Assembly: GCA_029881255.1 (NCBI GenBank)
Contig: JAOUMY010000005.1
Coordinates: 192,479-256,478, forward strand
From: Gammaproteobacteria bacterium
GTDB taxonomy: Bacteria; Pseudomonadota; Gammaproteobacteria; S012-40
Direction: 5' to 3'
DNA: 64,000 nt
Shown here: piece by piece, positions 18,747 through 28,762 of the stretch
Layout: each line of letters begins with the position of its first letter
Numbering within the stretch: the stretch's first letter is position 1
Position numbers and translations under genes: made by a program
The notes under the pieces: model-generated
Database searches by the model: none
What the model was told of the DNA's origin: nothing
What the model saw: the letters and a program-made list of their open reading frames with translations, nothing else

Positions 18747-19577
18747 TTATAGCGAAATCGTGCCATTAAACACCCTTTGGGCCGGCCCTGTCATCATTAC
18801 CGGATGCCCCGGTCCCTGCCACTGGATATTCAACTGGCCACCCGGTAAATCGACGACCACTGTCTCGTCCAACAACCCCCAACGCCGCCCCACTGCAACC
18901 GCCGCACACGCGCCGGTGCCACAGGCCAGTGTCTCTCCAGCGCCACGTTCGTAGACACGCAAACGAATATGCCCACGATCCACGACCTGCATAAAACCCG
19001 CGTTGACGCGGCGCGGAAACAAGAAATGGGATTCAATTCGCGGACCAAGTTCTTCAACTGGCGCGGTATCGACATCTTCCACACGATATACCGCGTGTGG
19101 ATTACCCATCGATACGGCGCCAATATCGATTTCGGTATCATCCAGCCCAAGCGTGTAGAAATCGGCCTCTTTTTCTGCCGTAAAGGGAAGCTGCTCAGGC
19201 TGAAACCGCGGTACACCCATATCTACAGTGACCAAATCACCCTCGCCCGCGATTAACACGATGTCGCCGGTATTCGTCTCCACTGGGATGCGCGTCTTCT
19301 CAGTCAGCCCCTCTTCGCGCACAAAGCGGGCGAAACAACGGGCGCCGTTGCCGCACTGTTCGACCTCGCCGCCATCGGCATTGAAAATACGGTAACGAAA
19401 GTCGACGCCGGGATGGCCTGGGGGCTCAACGAGTAAAAGTTGGTCGCAACCAACGCCAAAGTGCCGATCAGCAATCCAGCGGATCTGATCCGGGCTGAGC
19501 TCGACCGCCTGCCGTATCGCATCTATGACAACGAAATCATTGCCTAAGCCGTGCATTTTGACAAAATTCAATTTCAT
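18747..19577 (-). CDS. dapF: diaminopimelate epimerase DapF
   Basis: A 276-residue enzyme that interconverts LL- and meso-diaminopimelate for lysine and peptidoglycan. The ATG at 19577 gives the canonical start [19 protein letters not shown]. The two catalytic cysteines are in [12 protein letters not shown] (the first Cys of QCGNGA) and [13 protein letters not shown] (ACGTGA). Both active-site halves are intact. It is the first gene of the dapF-DUF484-xerC unit and is divergent from hemN. Confidence 0.97.
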   Translation of the reverse strand: MKLNFVKMHGLGNDFVVIDAIRQAVELSPDQIRWIADRHFGVGCDQLLLVEPPGHPGVDFRYRIFNADGGEVEQCGNGARCFARFVREEGLTEKTRIPVETNTGDIVLIAGEGDLVTVDMGVPRFQPEQLPFTAEKEADFYTLGLDDTEIDIGAVSMGNPHAVYRVEDVDTAPVEELGPRIESHFLFPRRVNAGFMQVVDRGHIRLRVYERGAGETLACGTGACAAVAVGRRWGLLDETVVVDLPGGQLNIQWQGPGHPVMMTGPAQRVFNGTISL

Positions 19578-19630
19578 GCGCGTGAGAATAGGGTGGAAGC
19601 GTAAAAATAGCAACTCAATAGCCACTCAAG

Positions 19631-19653
19631 CCGTAAATCGCTATAATTTACGG
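19631..19653. promoter_or_regulatory. perfect inverted repeat over the hemN -10 box
   Basis: The arms CCGTAAAT and ATTTACGG are perfect complements separated by seven bases, and the spacer together with the second arm contains TATAAT at 19642-19647, a consensus -10 element for hemN on the plus strand. No good -35 is visible. A protein bound here would cover the promoter, so it is a plausible operator, for an unknown regulator. The sequence is not an FNR box. Confidence 0.5.
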
Positions 19654-19687
19654 GTGCTTTTCTAAGCGTTTCAGTCAGGATTATCTC

Positions 19688-21091
19688 ATGCAACAAACCG
19701 TCGTTTTCGATCTCGATCTTATCCGCCGTTATGACAAAGCGGGGCCACGCTATACGTCATATCCGACGGCAGTTCAGTTTCATGAGGGGTTTGGTCCAGA
19801 TGATTATCGCACCTGGTGCGACAAGACCAATGCGCTTAGCCGTGCTTCCGCAAAACCGACTCCCCTATCGCTCTATTTCCATATTCCCTTTTGCGATACC
19901 GTTTGCTTCTACTGTGGATGCAATAAGGTAGTCACCAAACGCCGCGAAAAGGCCTCGCCGTATCTGGAACGGGTACACAAAGAAATCGCGATGCACGCCG
20001 CATTGTTTGACGACAATCGCGTAGTCGAGCAGTTGCATTGGGGTGGTGGTACACCGACGTTTATTTCACATGATGAAATGCGCGAATTAATGCGCGTGAC
20101 GCGTGAACACTTCACACTTTGCGATGATGATACAGGCGAATACTCGATTGAGATCGATCCACGCGAAGTCAGCGAAGAAACCATAGCCTTGTTGCGCGAA
20201 CTCGGATTCAACCGCATGAGTTTTGGCGTGCAAGATGTCGATCCACAAGTGCAAAAAGCCGTCAACCGTATACAACCCAATGAGGTAACGCTGGCGGCCG
20301 TTCAGAACGCACGCAAATATGGTTTCAAATCACTGAGCATTGATTTGATTTACGGCCTACCGTTTCAAAACACCGAACGTTTCGACAAAACTTTGGATTG
20401 GGTGATCAATGTTGCCTCGCCCGATCGTCTGTCTATGTTTAACTATGCGCATCTACCGGAGATGTTCAAACCTCAGCGCCGTATCAACGCCGAGGATTTA
20501 CCATCAGCCAACGAAAAGTTGAACATCCTGCATCATGCCATCAACAAACTTACCGATGCAGGGTATGTGTATATCGGTATGGATCATTTCGCACGGCCCG
20601 ACGATGAATTAGCCGTAGCCCAGCGCGAAGGCAGTCTCTATCGTAACTTTCAGGGCTACTCCACCCATGCGGATTGTGATCTTATCGCAATAGGTAGCAC
20701 ATCCATCGGCAAGGTCGGTAATACGTATAGTCAGAACGTCAAAACATTGGAAGAATATTACGAGCGAATTGATGCCGGCCAACTACCTGTTTATCGTGGC
20801 ATAGAACTTAATGCCGACGACTTGTTACGCCGCGAAGTGATTACCCAATTGATTTGTCACTTCGAACTGCATATGGACCGCATTGAAAAGCAGTTCAACA
20901 TCAACTTCGACGAGTACTTCGCCGTCGAGCTACAGGAAATCACTCAAATGCAAGGTGACGGACTGGTCTCTATCAGTGGACGCTGTATTGAGGTCAAGCC
21001 GGTTGGTCACCTGCTCATACGCAATATTTGCATGGTGTTTGACCGCTACCTGCGCAACAACACGGAGAAACGCTTCTCAAAAGTGATTTAG
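19688..21091 (+). CDS. hemN: oxygen-independent coproporphyrinogen III oxidase HemN
   Basis: A 467-residue radical SAM enzyme that makes protoporphyrinogen IX without oxygen. The N-terminal YDKAGPRYTSYPTAVQF is typical of true HemN. The iron-sulfur/SAM motif is CX3CX2CXC (Cys69, 73, 76, 78 in FCDTVCFYCGCN), followed by the glycine-rich HWGGGTPTF. The C-terminal HemN domain (about 355-460) with HADCDLIAIGSTSIG upstream is complete, which separates it from the HemW-type proteins. AGGA is eight bases before the ATG. It has its own promoter region facing away from dapF. Confidence 0.97.
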   Translation: MQQTVVFDLDLIRRYDKAGPRYTSYPTAVQFHEGFGPDDYRTWCDKTNALSRASAKPTPLSLYFHIPFCDTVCFYCGCNKVVTKRREKASPYLERVHKEIAMHAALFDDNRVVEQLHWGGGTPTFISHDEMRELMRVTREHFTLCDDDTGEYSIEIDPREVSEETIALLRELGFNRMSFGVQDVDPQVQKAVNRIQPNEVTLAAVQNARKYGFKSLSIDLIYGLPFQNTERFDKTLDWVINVASPDRLSMFNYAHLPEMFKPQRRINAEDLPSANEKLNILHHAINKLTDAGYVYIGMDHFARPDDELAVAQREGSLYRNFQGYSTHADCDLIAIGSTSIGKVGNTYSQNVKTLEEYYERIDAGQLPVYRGIELNADDLLRREVITQLICHFELHMDRIEKQFNINFDEYFAVELQEITQMQGDGLVSISGRCIEVKPVGHLLIRNICMVFDRYLRNNTEKRFSKVI

Positions 21092-21141
21092 CCGCTGTCC
21101 GGCCAGTAAACCGTCGCGCATTGGTATAAAATTCTGCTGGC

Positions 21142-22656
21142 TTAGTTTAACGCCACGGACACCAACGAAATGTCATCCCGTTGTCGATGCAGATCGGCCT
21201 CTCGACTGACTTTTTCTTTGATGTAGTCAACGATATCCACTTGTGAGGGAATCTGCGAGATGTCATGCATTAACTGTTCGTCGCTATAGAACTCGCCATT
21301 ACACATCTCGAGTTCCACTATGCCATCGGTATACATCAGAAGTTTTTCATCCTGCCCCATGCGCGTGGTTTCGGGTGAATATTCCGAGTATGACTGGGTT
21401 TGTACGCCCAAGGGTAAATAGCGCGAGGAAAATGAACGACAGAGTTTACTCGCAGGGCTCAACACATGGGCCGATGGCAAACCACAGTTTATCACCTCCA
21501 GCCGACCACTATCCTGTTCAAGTCTCAACAAGATTGCTGCGCAATAGTGACCACGGGGTAATACCTGACGCAATTTGTGATTCAGTTCATGGGCAATATC
21601 TTTTATCCCAAATTGCTTTTCTGTCATACCGATAAAAATCTCCGCGACTACAATGCTTCCCATCGCCGCAGCGACACCATGCCCGGTCATATCGCCGAGT
21701 ATGCCATACAGTATATTTCCTGCCACTTTGCGAAAAAGTTTTACATCGCCACTCACGACACCTGCCGGTTTTTCCCATACACCGATATTGGGCAGCGACT
21801 TTTTATATTCAGAAAAAAGCGCGTCGTAAAGCTCTTTTGTACTCGAAAACTCCAGTTGCGCTTCGCGCTTATATTGTTCCAATTCCTGGTGGTAGTGCAG
21901 AATACGCTTCATTGCTAACAGCTTTGCACGCAATACTTCTTCGTTAACAGGCTTGAAGATAAAATCATCACCACCCTGTTGTATACATTGACTGACTACT
22001 GAAGATTCGTTCAAGGAAGAAAGAAAAATGATAGGCAGGAAACTGTTATCAGACATTTTCTTAATTTCAGAAGCCGCCTCATCACCGCTCATATCGGGCA
22101 TCACAACGTCCATTATTATCATGTCAGGACGACTACTGCGAAAACGTTCTATTGCGGCTCTCCCACAATCAGCACTGACAACATAAGCCCCTAGGCGAAC
22201 AACGATCTGCTGGGTAACTTGTCGAACGTCTTCATCGTCGTCAACTACCATTATGGTTAAACCAGTGAGCAGATTGCGCCAGCGATTTTCCTGACCTGGA
22301 TCAATTTGCTGCGCAACGATAGATTTGGAAAGCACCACAACTTCGACTTCACTCACAGATTTCAATTCGACAATCTTGTGGGTAACCTGATGTTTATCGA
22401 CTTTTTCTGCCTTGGTAACTGCAGGACGAAGAAGCTCAGTCAAGTCACGTGCGACCTTTCCCACGGTATCATAGCCAAATATTCCCGCTGAACCGGCCAA
22501 TGTATGTGAAAGGCGAAACATTTCTTTGATTGCTTCGATACTGGGATTCGCATTCGATGAGAACCACAATGATTCGATTTCGTCTACCTTGGTTGAAATC
22601 TTATCTCCAAATCGTCTGCTAATATGTTTGATCTGTTGTATCGTGTCGGTATCCAT
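21142..22656 (-). CDS. Hpt-REC-SpoIIE signalling phosphatase
   Basis: 504 residues from the ATG at 22656 (GGGGGAG just upstream). Residues 1-110 form a histidine phosphotransfer domain with FRLSHTLAGSAG (His51). Residues about 132-250 are a receiver with VVDDDEDV and phospho-acceptor Asp183 in IIMDVVMPDMSG; the conserved Lys is in FIFKPV. A coiled-coil linker leads to a SpoIIE-type PP2C phosphatase (about 300-504) with VSGDVKLFRKVAG, GILGDMTGHGVAAAM and the terminal QRDDISLVSVAL metal ligands. Receiver-phosphatase proteins usually act on anti-sigma antagonists; a fused Hpt domain is less usual. No partner kinase or anti-sigma antagonist lies nearby. It is a single gene facing hemN. Confidence 0.92.
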   Translation of the reverse strand: MDTDTIQQIKHISRRFGDKISTKVDEIESLWFSSNANPSIEAIKEMFRLSHTLAGSAGIFGYDTVGKVARDLTELLRPAVTKAEKVDKHQVTHKIVELKSVSEVEVVVLSKSIVAQQIDPGQENRWRNLLTGLTIMVVDDDEDVRQVTQQIVVRLGAYVVSADCGRAAIERFRSSRPDMIIMDVVMPDMSGDEAASEIKKMSDNSFLPIIFLSSLNESSVVSQCIQQGGDDFIFKPVNEEVLRAKLLAMKRILHYHQELEQYKREAQLEFSSTKELYDALFSEYKKSLPNIGVWEKPAGVVSGDVKLFRKVAGNILYGILGDMTGHGVAAAMGSIVVAEIFIGMTEKQFGIKDIAHELNHKLRQVLPRGHYCAAILLRLEQDSGRLEVINCGLPSAHVLSPASKLCRSFSSRYLPLGVQTQSYSEYSPETTRMGQDEKLLMYTDGIVELEMCNGEFYSDEQLMHDISQIPSQVDIVDYIKEKVSREADLHRQRDDISLVSVALN

Positions 22657-22784
22657 ATTCTCCCCCAATGTATACTCTTTTTTCCGTGCATCCCCTGATA
22701 CCAAGATCTAAAGAACTTAGTTCGTATTGAAAATATATGTCAGGAGAACAAACTTATGAAAGGAGAAATACGAAAACAATTGTT

Positions 22785-22808
22785 AAAAAGGGTAGTTTTT
22801 ACCCTTTT
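22785..22808 (-). terminator. terminator of the CDF gene
   Basis: AAAAGGGTA and TACCCTTTT form a nine-base-pair hairpin with a five-base loop, A/T-rich at its base, about 55 bases beyond the stop of the cation exporter gene at 22864. It would end minus-strand transcription before the promoter of the Hpt-REC-SpoIIE gene. Confidence 0.6.
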
Positions 22809-22863
22809 AATGCATAGTTGATGAAGACGGTTTTACACTCTAACGCAGAAAGAGTAAGGCAAA

Positions 22864-23799
22864 TCACTGGGGTTGCAAGCGTTGTTTCTGAATTTTTGAT
22901 ACTGGAATTTCAACCACCGAAGTTTCAGGTTGCAAGGTTACGTGATCAATCTCAAATTCATCGTGCAAAAATGACTGCAAGCGACCAAGTACTTCACTCC
23001 AGCTTTCGAAATCACGCACAACTATATGCGCAGAAAGCGCAACTTTTCCGGACGCCAAGGTCCAGATATGAAGATCATGAACTGAAAACACTCCTGCTTG
23101 ACCCGCCAGGCGCTTGCCTACCTGTTCAAAATCAATATGCAGGGGTACGCCTTCCATAATGACATTGGTGACTTCCCGCAATAAATGAAAAGTAGAAATG
23201 AGAATTAAAAGGCAGATGAATATCGACAATAACGGATCAATAATGTTCCATCCAAAATTTACGATAACAACGCCGGAAATCAAGGCTGCTACTGAACCAA
23301 GTAAATCTCCCATAACATGTAATAATGCGCCTCTCACATTCAGCGATTGCTCTCCACGCATTAACATATAAGCAACAAGTATATTCACTATCAAACCGGC
23401 AAAGGCTATCCATATCACCAACATGCCATCGACTTCTGTCGGTTTCTGCAATCTGTCTATTGCCTCGTTTATTATCCCCGCAACTATGGCCAGCATGAAC
23501 AAACCATTTACGAGTGCAGCCAACACTTCCGCTCTTACCATGCCATAACTATGGCGACTGGAAGGGGGGCGACGAGCTATCCATGCAGCAAATGCGGCTA
23601 GACCCAAGGCTGCCGCATCGCTAAACATATGACCTGCGTCACCTAGCAACGCTAGCGAGCCGGAAACCCAACCGCCGATTAATTCTGCAAACGCAAAGAT
23701 GAAGGTAATAGAAAGTGCAGCAACAAGTGTGTTACCTGTTGCCGCATGATGGTGATGATGGTGGTGCCCATGTTCATGGGCGTGATCATGTGTTGTCAT
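22864..23799 (-). CDS. cation diffusion facilitator, zinc-type exporter (CzcD/ZitB-like)
   Basis: A 311-residue inner membrane proton/metal antiporter. The N-terminus is His-rich (seven consecutive His within residues 12-18). Six membrane helices follow; the metal site is shown by GDAGHMFSDA (Asp54, His57, Asp61 region, helix 2) and LHVMGDLLGS (helix 5, HxxxD). The C-terminal cytoplasmic domain (about 220-300) has the usual VHDLHIWTLASGKVALSAHI. The HxxxD pairs indicate zinc or cadmium/cobalt rather than iron or manganese. ppa lies 31 bases upstream on the same strand. Confidence 0.95.
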   Translation of the reverse strand: MTTHDHAHEHGHHHHHHHAATGNTLVAALSITFIFAFAELIGGWVSGSLALLGDAGHMFSDAAALGLAAFAAWIARRPPSSRHSYGMVRAEVLAALVNGLFMLAIVAGIINEAIDRLQKPTEVDGMLVIWIAFAGLIVNILVAYMLMRGEQSLNVRGALLHVMGDLLGSVAALISGVVIVNFGWNIIDPLLSIFICLLILISTFHLLREVTNVIMEGVPLHIDFEQVGKRLAGQAGVFSVHDLHIWTLASGKVALSAHIVVRDFESWSEVLGRLQSFLHDEFEIDHVTLQPETSVVEIPVSKIQKQRLQPQ

Positions 23800-23830
23800 A
23801 GCCCCTCATGGATCTGATCGCAATTGGTGT

Positions 23831-24361
23831 TTATGCTTTGTTATAGGCTTCCACACCTTTCTTGATAACAGCCTTCGCAGCAGCTGCGTCACCCCAGGCT
23901 TCCATTTTTACCCACTTGCCCGGCTCCAAATCCTTGTAGTGCTCAAAAAAGTGTTTAATCCGGTCCAAAAGTAAGGGAGACAAATCACTGCTTTCCGTTA
24001 CATTGTCATATTTGGTGGTTAACTTACCGACCGGTACCGCCAATAACTTTTCATCACGTCCAGATTCATCCACCATGTGTAACACACCGATTGGGCGACA
24101 ACGAATAGCGCAACCGTGGCGTAAAGGTATAGGTGTTACCACAAGTATATCTACTGGATCGCCATCTTCTCCTAAGGTCTGTGGAATGTAACCATAGTTG
24201 CAAGGATAGTGCATCGCAGTACCAACGAACCGGTCAACCCACAGTACGCCAGATTCTTTGTCGATTTCGTATTTGATCGGTTCGCTCAAAGCGGGAATTT
24301 CAATGATGACATTGACGTCGTTTGGAACGTCTTTGCCGGCCGGTATATCGTTGTAGCTCAT
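23831..24361 (-). CDS. ppa: inorganic pyrophosphatase, family I
   Basis: A 176-residue soluble enzyme that hydrolyses pyrophosphate and so drives biosynthetic reactions. Landmarks are [20 protein letters not shown], the active-site [23 protein letters not shown] (metal-binding Asp residues in DGDPVD) and [14 protein letters not shown]. The length is normal for the bacterial hexameric enzyme. The upstream region faces adk, with divergent promoters between them. Confidence 0.97.
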   Translation of the reverse strand: MSYNDIPAGKDVPNDVNVIIEIPALSEPIKYEIDKESGVLWVDRFVGTAMHYPCNYGYIPQTLGEDGDPVDILVVTPIPLRHGCAIRCRPIGVLHMVDESGRDEKLLAVPVGKLTTKYDNVTESSDLSPLLLDRIKHFFEHYKDLEPGKWVKMEAWGDAAAAKAVIKKGVEAYNKA

Positions 24362-24476
24362 GTTTATCTCCTGAAAGCGTATATACGTTTATTATGGGCG
24401 AATAGGCAGGGATTATAACCGAACTTGCCGCGAAACCACACATCCAAAGTCTCATAGGGACATTAGGGAATCCTAT

Positions 24477-24505
24477 TTGACTGATATCCTTCACAAAGGT
24501 AGTTT
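24477..24505 (+). promoter_or_regulatory. sigma-70 promoter for adk
   Basis: TTGACT (24477-24482) and TAGTTT (24500-24505) are 17 bases apart. The -35 matches consensus at five of six positions, the -10 is weak. The start of transcription would be about 40 bases before the adk ATG. Confidence 0.5.
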
Positions 24506-24550
24506 ATCTCCCTTATCTCAATCATCGACCAACGTCAAGGAAAACTATTT

Positions 24551-25201
24551 ATGGTGAGAATTATTTTGTTAGGCGCACCGGGTTCTGGAAAGGGCACTCA
24601 GGCAAAAATGTTAGTCGAAACACTTAACATCCCACAAATTTCTACAGGCGATTTACTTCGAGCAGCAGTAGCGGCCGGAACACCATTAGGATTACAGGCC
24701 AAGGAGATTCTCGAGGCTGGTCAACTGGTATCCGATGAACTCGTGCTCGGTATGATACGCGAGCGCCTGGCTGAGAAAGATGCACAAAAAGGATTTATCC
24801 TGGATGGATTTCCTCGCACCCTGGTTCAAGCCAAAGCGCTGGATCAAATGCTAAGAGATTTGCAGTGGTCTATTGATGGCGCCGTTCTGTTTGATATTGA
24901 TCCAGAGAAAGTCGTAAAACGCATTTCTGGTCGTCGCACCTGCGGTGATTGTGGACAGATGTACAACACCTATTTCTCACCACCAGCCAAGGAAAATTCC
25001 TGCGATAAATGCGGCGGCGCACTCACACACCGTAGCGACGATAACGAAGACACCGTTCGTAAACGCTTGGACGTATACGAGGAACAAACTTCTCCGCTGG
25101 TAGGCTACTACCAGAACCAGGATAAGCTTAAACGCATTATGGCAGAAGGTGACATCAATGATATATTTACTCGCTTGAGCGAAGTAGTTGATGCACTTTA
25201 A
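24551..25201 (+). CDS. adk: adenylate kinase with zinc-type lid
   Basis: A 216-residue AMP/ATP phosphotransferase. P-loop GAPGSGKGT (8-16), AMP-site region STGDLLRAAV, GFILDGFPRT and the arginines of the lid (GRRTC, RSDDNEDTVRKRL). The lid holds four cysteines in two CxxC pairs (131/134 and 151/154), the ligand set of the zinc-containing lid found in Bacillus-type enzymes and in some Gram-negative lineages; the enterobacterial lid lacks it. AAGGA precedes the ATG. hemB follows after 16 bases. Confidence 0.97.
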   Translation: MVRIILLGAPGSGKGTQAKMLVETLNIPQISTGDLLRAAVAAGTPLGLQAKEILEAGQLVSDELVLGMIRERLAEKDAQKGFILDGFPRTLVQAKALDQMLRDLQWSIDGAVLFDIDPEKVVKRISGRRTCGDCGQMYNTYFSPPAKENSCDKCGGALTHRSDDNEDTVRKRLDVYEEQTSPLVGYYQNQDKLKRIMAEGDINDIFTRLSEVVDAL

Positions 25202-25214
25202 AGACAGGATTTGA

Positions 25215-26234
<1,020 letters not shown>

Positions 26235-26342
26235 GTCCCGATTTTTGTTGAATTAAGAGATGTTTAAGCCGTTAGGGCAAAAATAACAAGAATTTTTATA
26301 AAGCCGGAAAACACTAAGCCGGCGTCTCCGGGGGAGATCGAA

Positions 26343-26903
26343 ATGCGTATTAAAAATCTGTTTATCGTTGTGAGTTTGGCGGCAAGCGCAATATTTCAAC
26401 CTGTTTTTGCCGGCGGTTCCGTTGGTGTAATGGATATTCCTCGCGACTATGGTCCGTTCAAGCTAGGTATGAGCGAGGGTGCTTTTATTCGTCTCACCGA
26501 CATTGCTCCCGCTGCCTGTCCCGTTTGCTTACAAAAAGAAACACTGGCCACACTTTCGAGTGAAAAAATTCGAAAGTTTGTGCCTGAACACCGCAATGCT
26601 CAAGGGGTCGATTTCTTTTTCCTCAACGGTGAACTTTATTTGATTTCCCGCACACCAGATACACCGATGCTAAACGTCGTTAAGGACGAATTATCCGGAT
26701 TTTTCGGTGGGAACGGAAAATTGAGTACTCAACCCAATGGTGTTTCAACACTGAAATGGGAAGATGCTACGACCATCGTTACCGTTAGCTTCAATCAGAC
26801 AAATAACGAAGTCTTTTCGGTCAATATAGAGGACTGGAATCTGTCACAGGAAAAGTCCTGGCTAGAATCCCTAATGGTTGAACAGACTGCCGACGTACAT
26901 TAA
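26343..26903 (+). CDS. exported protein of unknown function
   Basis: A 186-residue protein with signal peptide (cleavage near VFAGG, residue 24). The mature part starts with VMDIPRDYGPFKLGMSEGAF, a pattern seen in small periplasmic proteins that describe a 'geometry of residue' start but that I cannot tie to a family. It contains one CPVC-like pair (ACPVCLQ, Cys58 and Cys61 region) that could form a disulfide or bind metal. A strong ribosome site GGGGGAGA lies six bases before the ATG and is itself inside a small hairpin. The DUF1566 gene follows 20 bases later, so the two are probably co-transcribed. Confidence 0.75.
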   Translation: MRIKNLFIVVSLAASAIFQPVFAGGSVGVMDIPRDYGPFKLGMSEGAFIRLTDIAPAACPVCLQKETLATLSSEKIRKFVPEHRNAQGVDFFFLNGELYLISRTPDTPMLNVVKDELSGFFGGNGKLSTQPNGVSTLKWEDATTIVTVSFNQTNNEVFSVNIEDWNLSQEKSWLESLMVEQTADVH

Positions 26904-26923
26904 TTATTCTTTGCGATAGCTCC

Positions 26924-28762
26924 ATGGCTATTCAAATCGCGAGCTTTTCAATTACAAAGACACTGGTTCTTTGCTTGTTATGCATAGCAACTGCGGCCCA
27001 GGCCGCGGTTGTTGACCTTCCCCAGTCCGGACGAAAAGTCGGCCAGACCCGCTACGACGATGGTGCCACGCAAATAGGCCGAAGTTGGCCCGAACCTCGA
27101 TTCACCGATAACGGCGATGGCACACTCACCGACAACTTAACCGGATTAATGTGGCTAAAAGATGTTAGCTGTTCGGATACTATAAAAATCGTTCCTGGCG
27201 GCGCCAGTGGTGATTGGGAAGACGCCTTTCGATTTGTAGACGCTTTAAACGACACCTCCAGAACAGTCCACTGCATGGAATACAGCGCACGATACAGCGA
27301 CTGGCATGTTGCAAATATTGTTGAAATGACATCTCTAATCAACCACGGTATCGACACTCGTCTAAGTCAGCTCGACTGGTTATTACTCCCAGACGTGGCC
27401 TCACACGGCTTTCTGAATACAGGAAAAGTCCACATGCCCGTGTGGACCTCAACCACCGCAGCCGCAAATACCAACAAAGCCTGGATTGTTAACTTGAAAG
27501 GCAGTGAAACGCTGATAGTCGATAAATCTTCTTTCGATAAGGACTATCATATTTTTTCCGCTGTTCGCTTTACCAAAGATTCGATATTACAGTCCAGCGG
27601 ACAGCAGACAAGTTATCGCGTCGGCGACGATGGCGATCTGCAAGTCGGACGCAAACTCGTTGGCGAACGCTATATCGATCAACAAAACGGAACTGTATTG
27701 GACCGTTTAACCGGCCTGCTGTGGTTAAAAAATATAAATTGTATTAATTCGCTGACGTGGGAAGAAGCTCTGAATTACATCGACAGAGAAAATCGTTTTT
27801 CCGCCACTTTCGACGAGTGCCTGGCCACCAATGTTCAAAGCAAGGAATGGCGTATGGCCAATATCATCGAGCTACAAAGTTTGCTCGACTACGGCCGTAG
27901 CCAAGCCCCGCTTGCGGGCGATAACGTTTTCAACGTTGCATCGTATGAAAAAGTCATTAGTTCCACTAGTTCTCACATGGATCCCGAATTTATGGCAATG
28001 GGCTTAAGTCTGAACAATGGCAAAGTCATTCCTAATATCGATAAAAGTGATACCTCGGCATTAATTATGCCCGTAGCAACTGCCGAATTTTATGCGGATA
28101 TTTACCCTCAACCTTTTGCGCTGGAATTCGGAAGCTTTCACATCATAAGCGATATAGGTGACACTAAAACAATTACCTTAACTAACACAGGCAAGATCGG
28201 GCTAGAGATTGGGACTATCGTCATCACAACAAGTAACAGAAATGAATTTGCGCCCGGACGAGATCAGTGCTCTGACCGTATAATAGAAGCCGGCGAAAGC
28301 TGCGCCATCGACATCAACTTTTCACCTCGCTCTGCTGGACTACGTCAAGCGGACATCACCATTCCATCGAACGCTATGGGAATGGAGGCGTTAGTCATCA
28401 AAGTTCAAGGAACTGGGTTGGAAAACGATGTAGCCGGAAATCCTGCCTGCTTTATAGCAACAGCAGCATATGGCAGCCATCTGGCTCCCCAGGTGAAACA
28501 ACTTCGTGAGTTTAGAGATCAGTACTTGATTACTAATACCTTCGGCAAATGGCTGGTAAACGCTTATTACGCTCTTTCTCCTCCAATAGCTCAGTTTATT
28601 CGCCAACACGACAGCGCAAGATTGATTACGCGACAGCTTATCGTGGTAATTACTGAAATCATTCGCCACCCCCTCGCCTATTTCGGCATATTCATGTCGG
28701 TGCTTATGTTATTCTTTATCTACTATTCAATAGCAGATCGAAGAATGACACGACTACAATGA
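26924..28762 (+). CDS. exported protein with two DUF1566 units, Ig-like domain and CFI-box C-terminus
   Basis: A 612-residue protein. A signal peptide ends near AAQAA (residue 28). Two DUF1566 (Lcl C-terminal-like) units follow, about residues 50-220 and 225-390, each with DNGDGTLTDNLTGLMWLKD or QNGTVLDRLTGLLWLKN, a paired Cys and a WRMANIIELQSLLDYG-type motif. Residues about 395-500 form an Ig-like domain of the ASPM/HYDIN kind (TLTNTGKIGLEIGTIVI, GESCAIDINFSP). CFIATAAYGS at 509-518 is the CFI-box, followed by an amphipathic part and a membrane helix (about 587-605) with a basic tail. This layout suggests a surface or periplasmic protein anchored at its C-terminus. Its stop overlaps the methyltransferase start (ATGA). 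Confidence 0.85.
   Translation: MAIQIASFSITKTLVLCLLCIATAAQAAVVDLPQSGRKVGQTRYDDGATQIGRSWPEPRFTDNGDGTLTDNLTGLMWLKDVSCSDTIKIVPGGASGDWEDAFRFVDALNDTSRTVHCMEYSARYSDWHVANIVEMTSLINHGIDTRLSQLDWLLLPDVASHGFLNTGKVHMPVWTSTTAAANTNKAWIVNLKGSETLIVDKSSFDKDYHIFSAVRFTKDSILQSSGQQTSYRVGDDGDLQVGRKLVGERYIDQQNGTVLDRLTGLLWLKNINCINSLTWEEALNYIDRENRFSATFDECLATNVQSKEWRMANIIELQSLLDYGRSQAPLAGDNVFNVASYEKVISSTSSHMDPEFMAMGLSLNNGKVIPNIDKSDTSALIMPVATAEFYADIYPQPFALEFGSFHIISDIGDTKTITLTNTGKIGLEIGTIVITTSNRNEFAPGRDQCSDRIIEAGESCAIDINFSPRSAGLRQADITIPSNAMGMEALVIKVQGTGLENDVAGNPACFIATAAYGSHLAPQVKQLREFRDQYLITNTFGKWLVNAYYALSPPIAQFIRQHDSARLITRQLIVVITEIIRHPLAYFGIFMSVLMLFFIYYSIADRRMTRLQ

Noticed and set aside
22756-22821. 21-codon plus-strand frame with AGGAG before its ATG
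   Set aside because: It runs through the terminator hairpin at 22785-22808, lies between two minus-strand genes and has no recognisable product; chance is likely, though a leader peptide is not excluded.
26235-26342. Possible cyclic-di-GMP riboswitch before the exported protein gene
   Set aside because: There are GCCGG repeats and a G-rich tract, but the order and pairing of the GEMM consensus do not fit.
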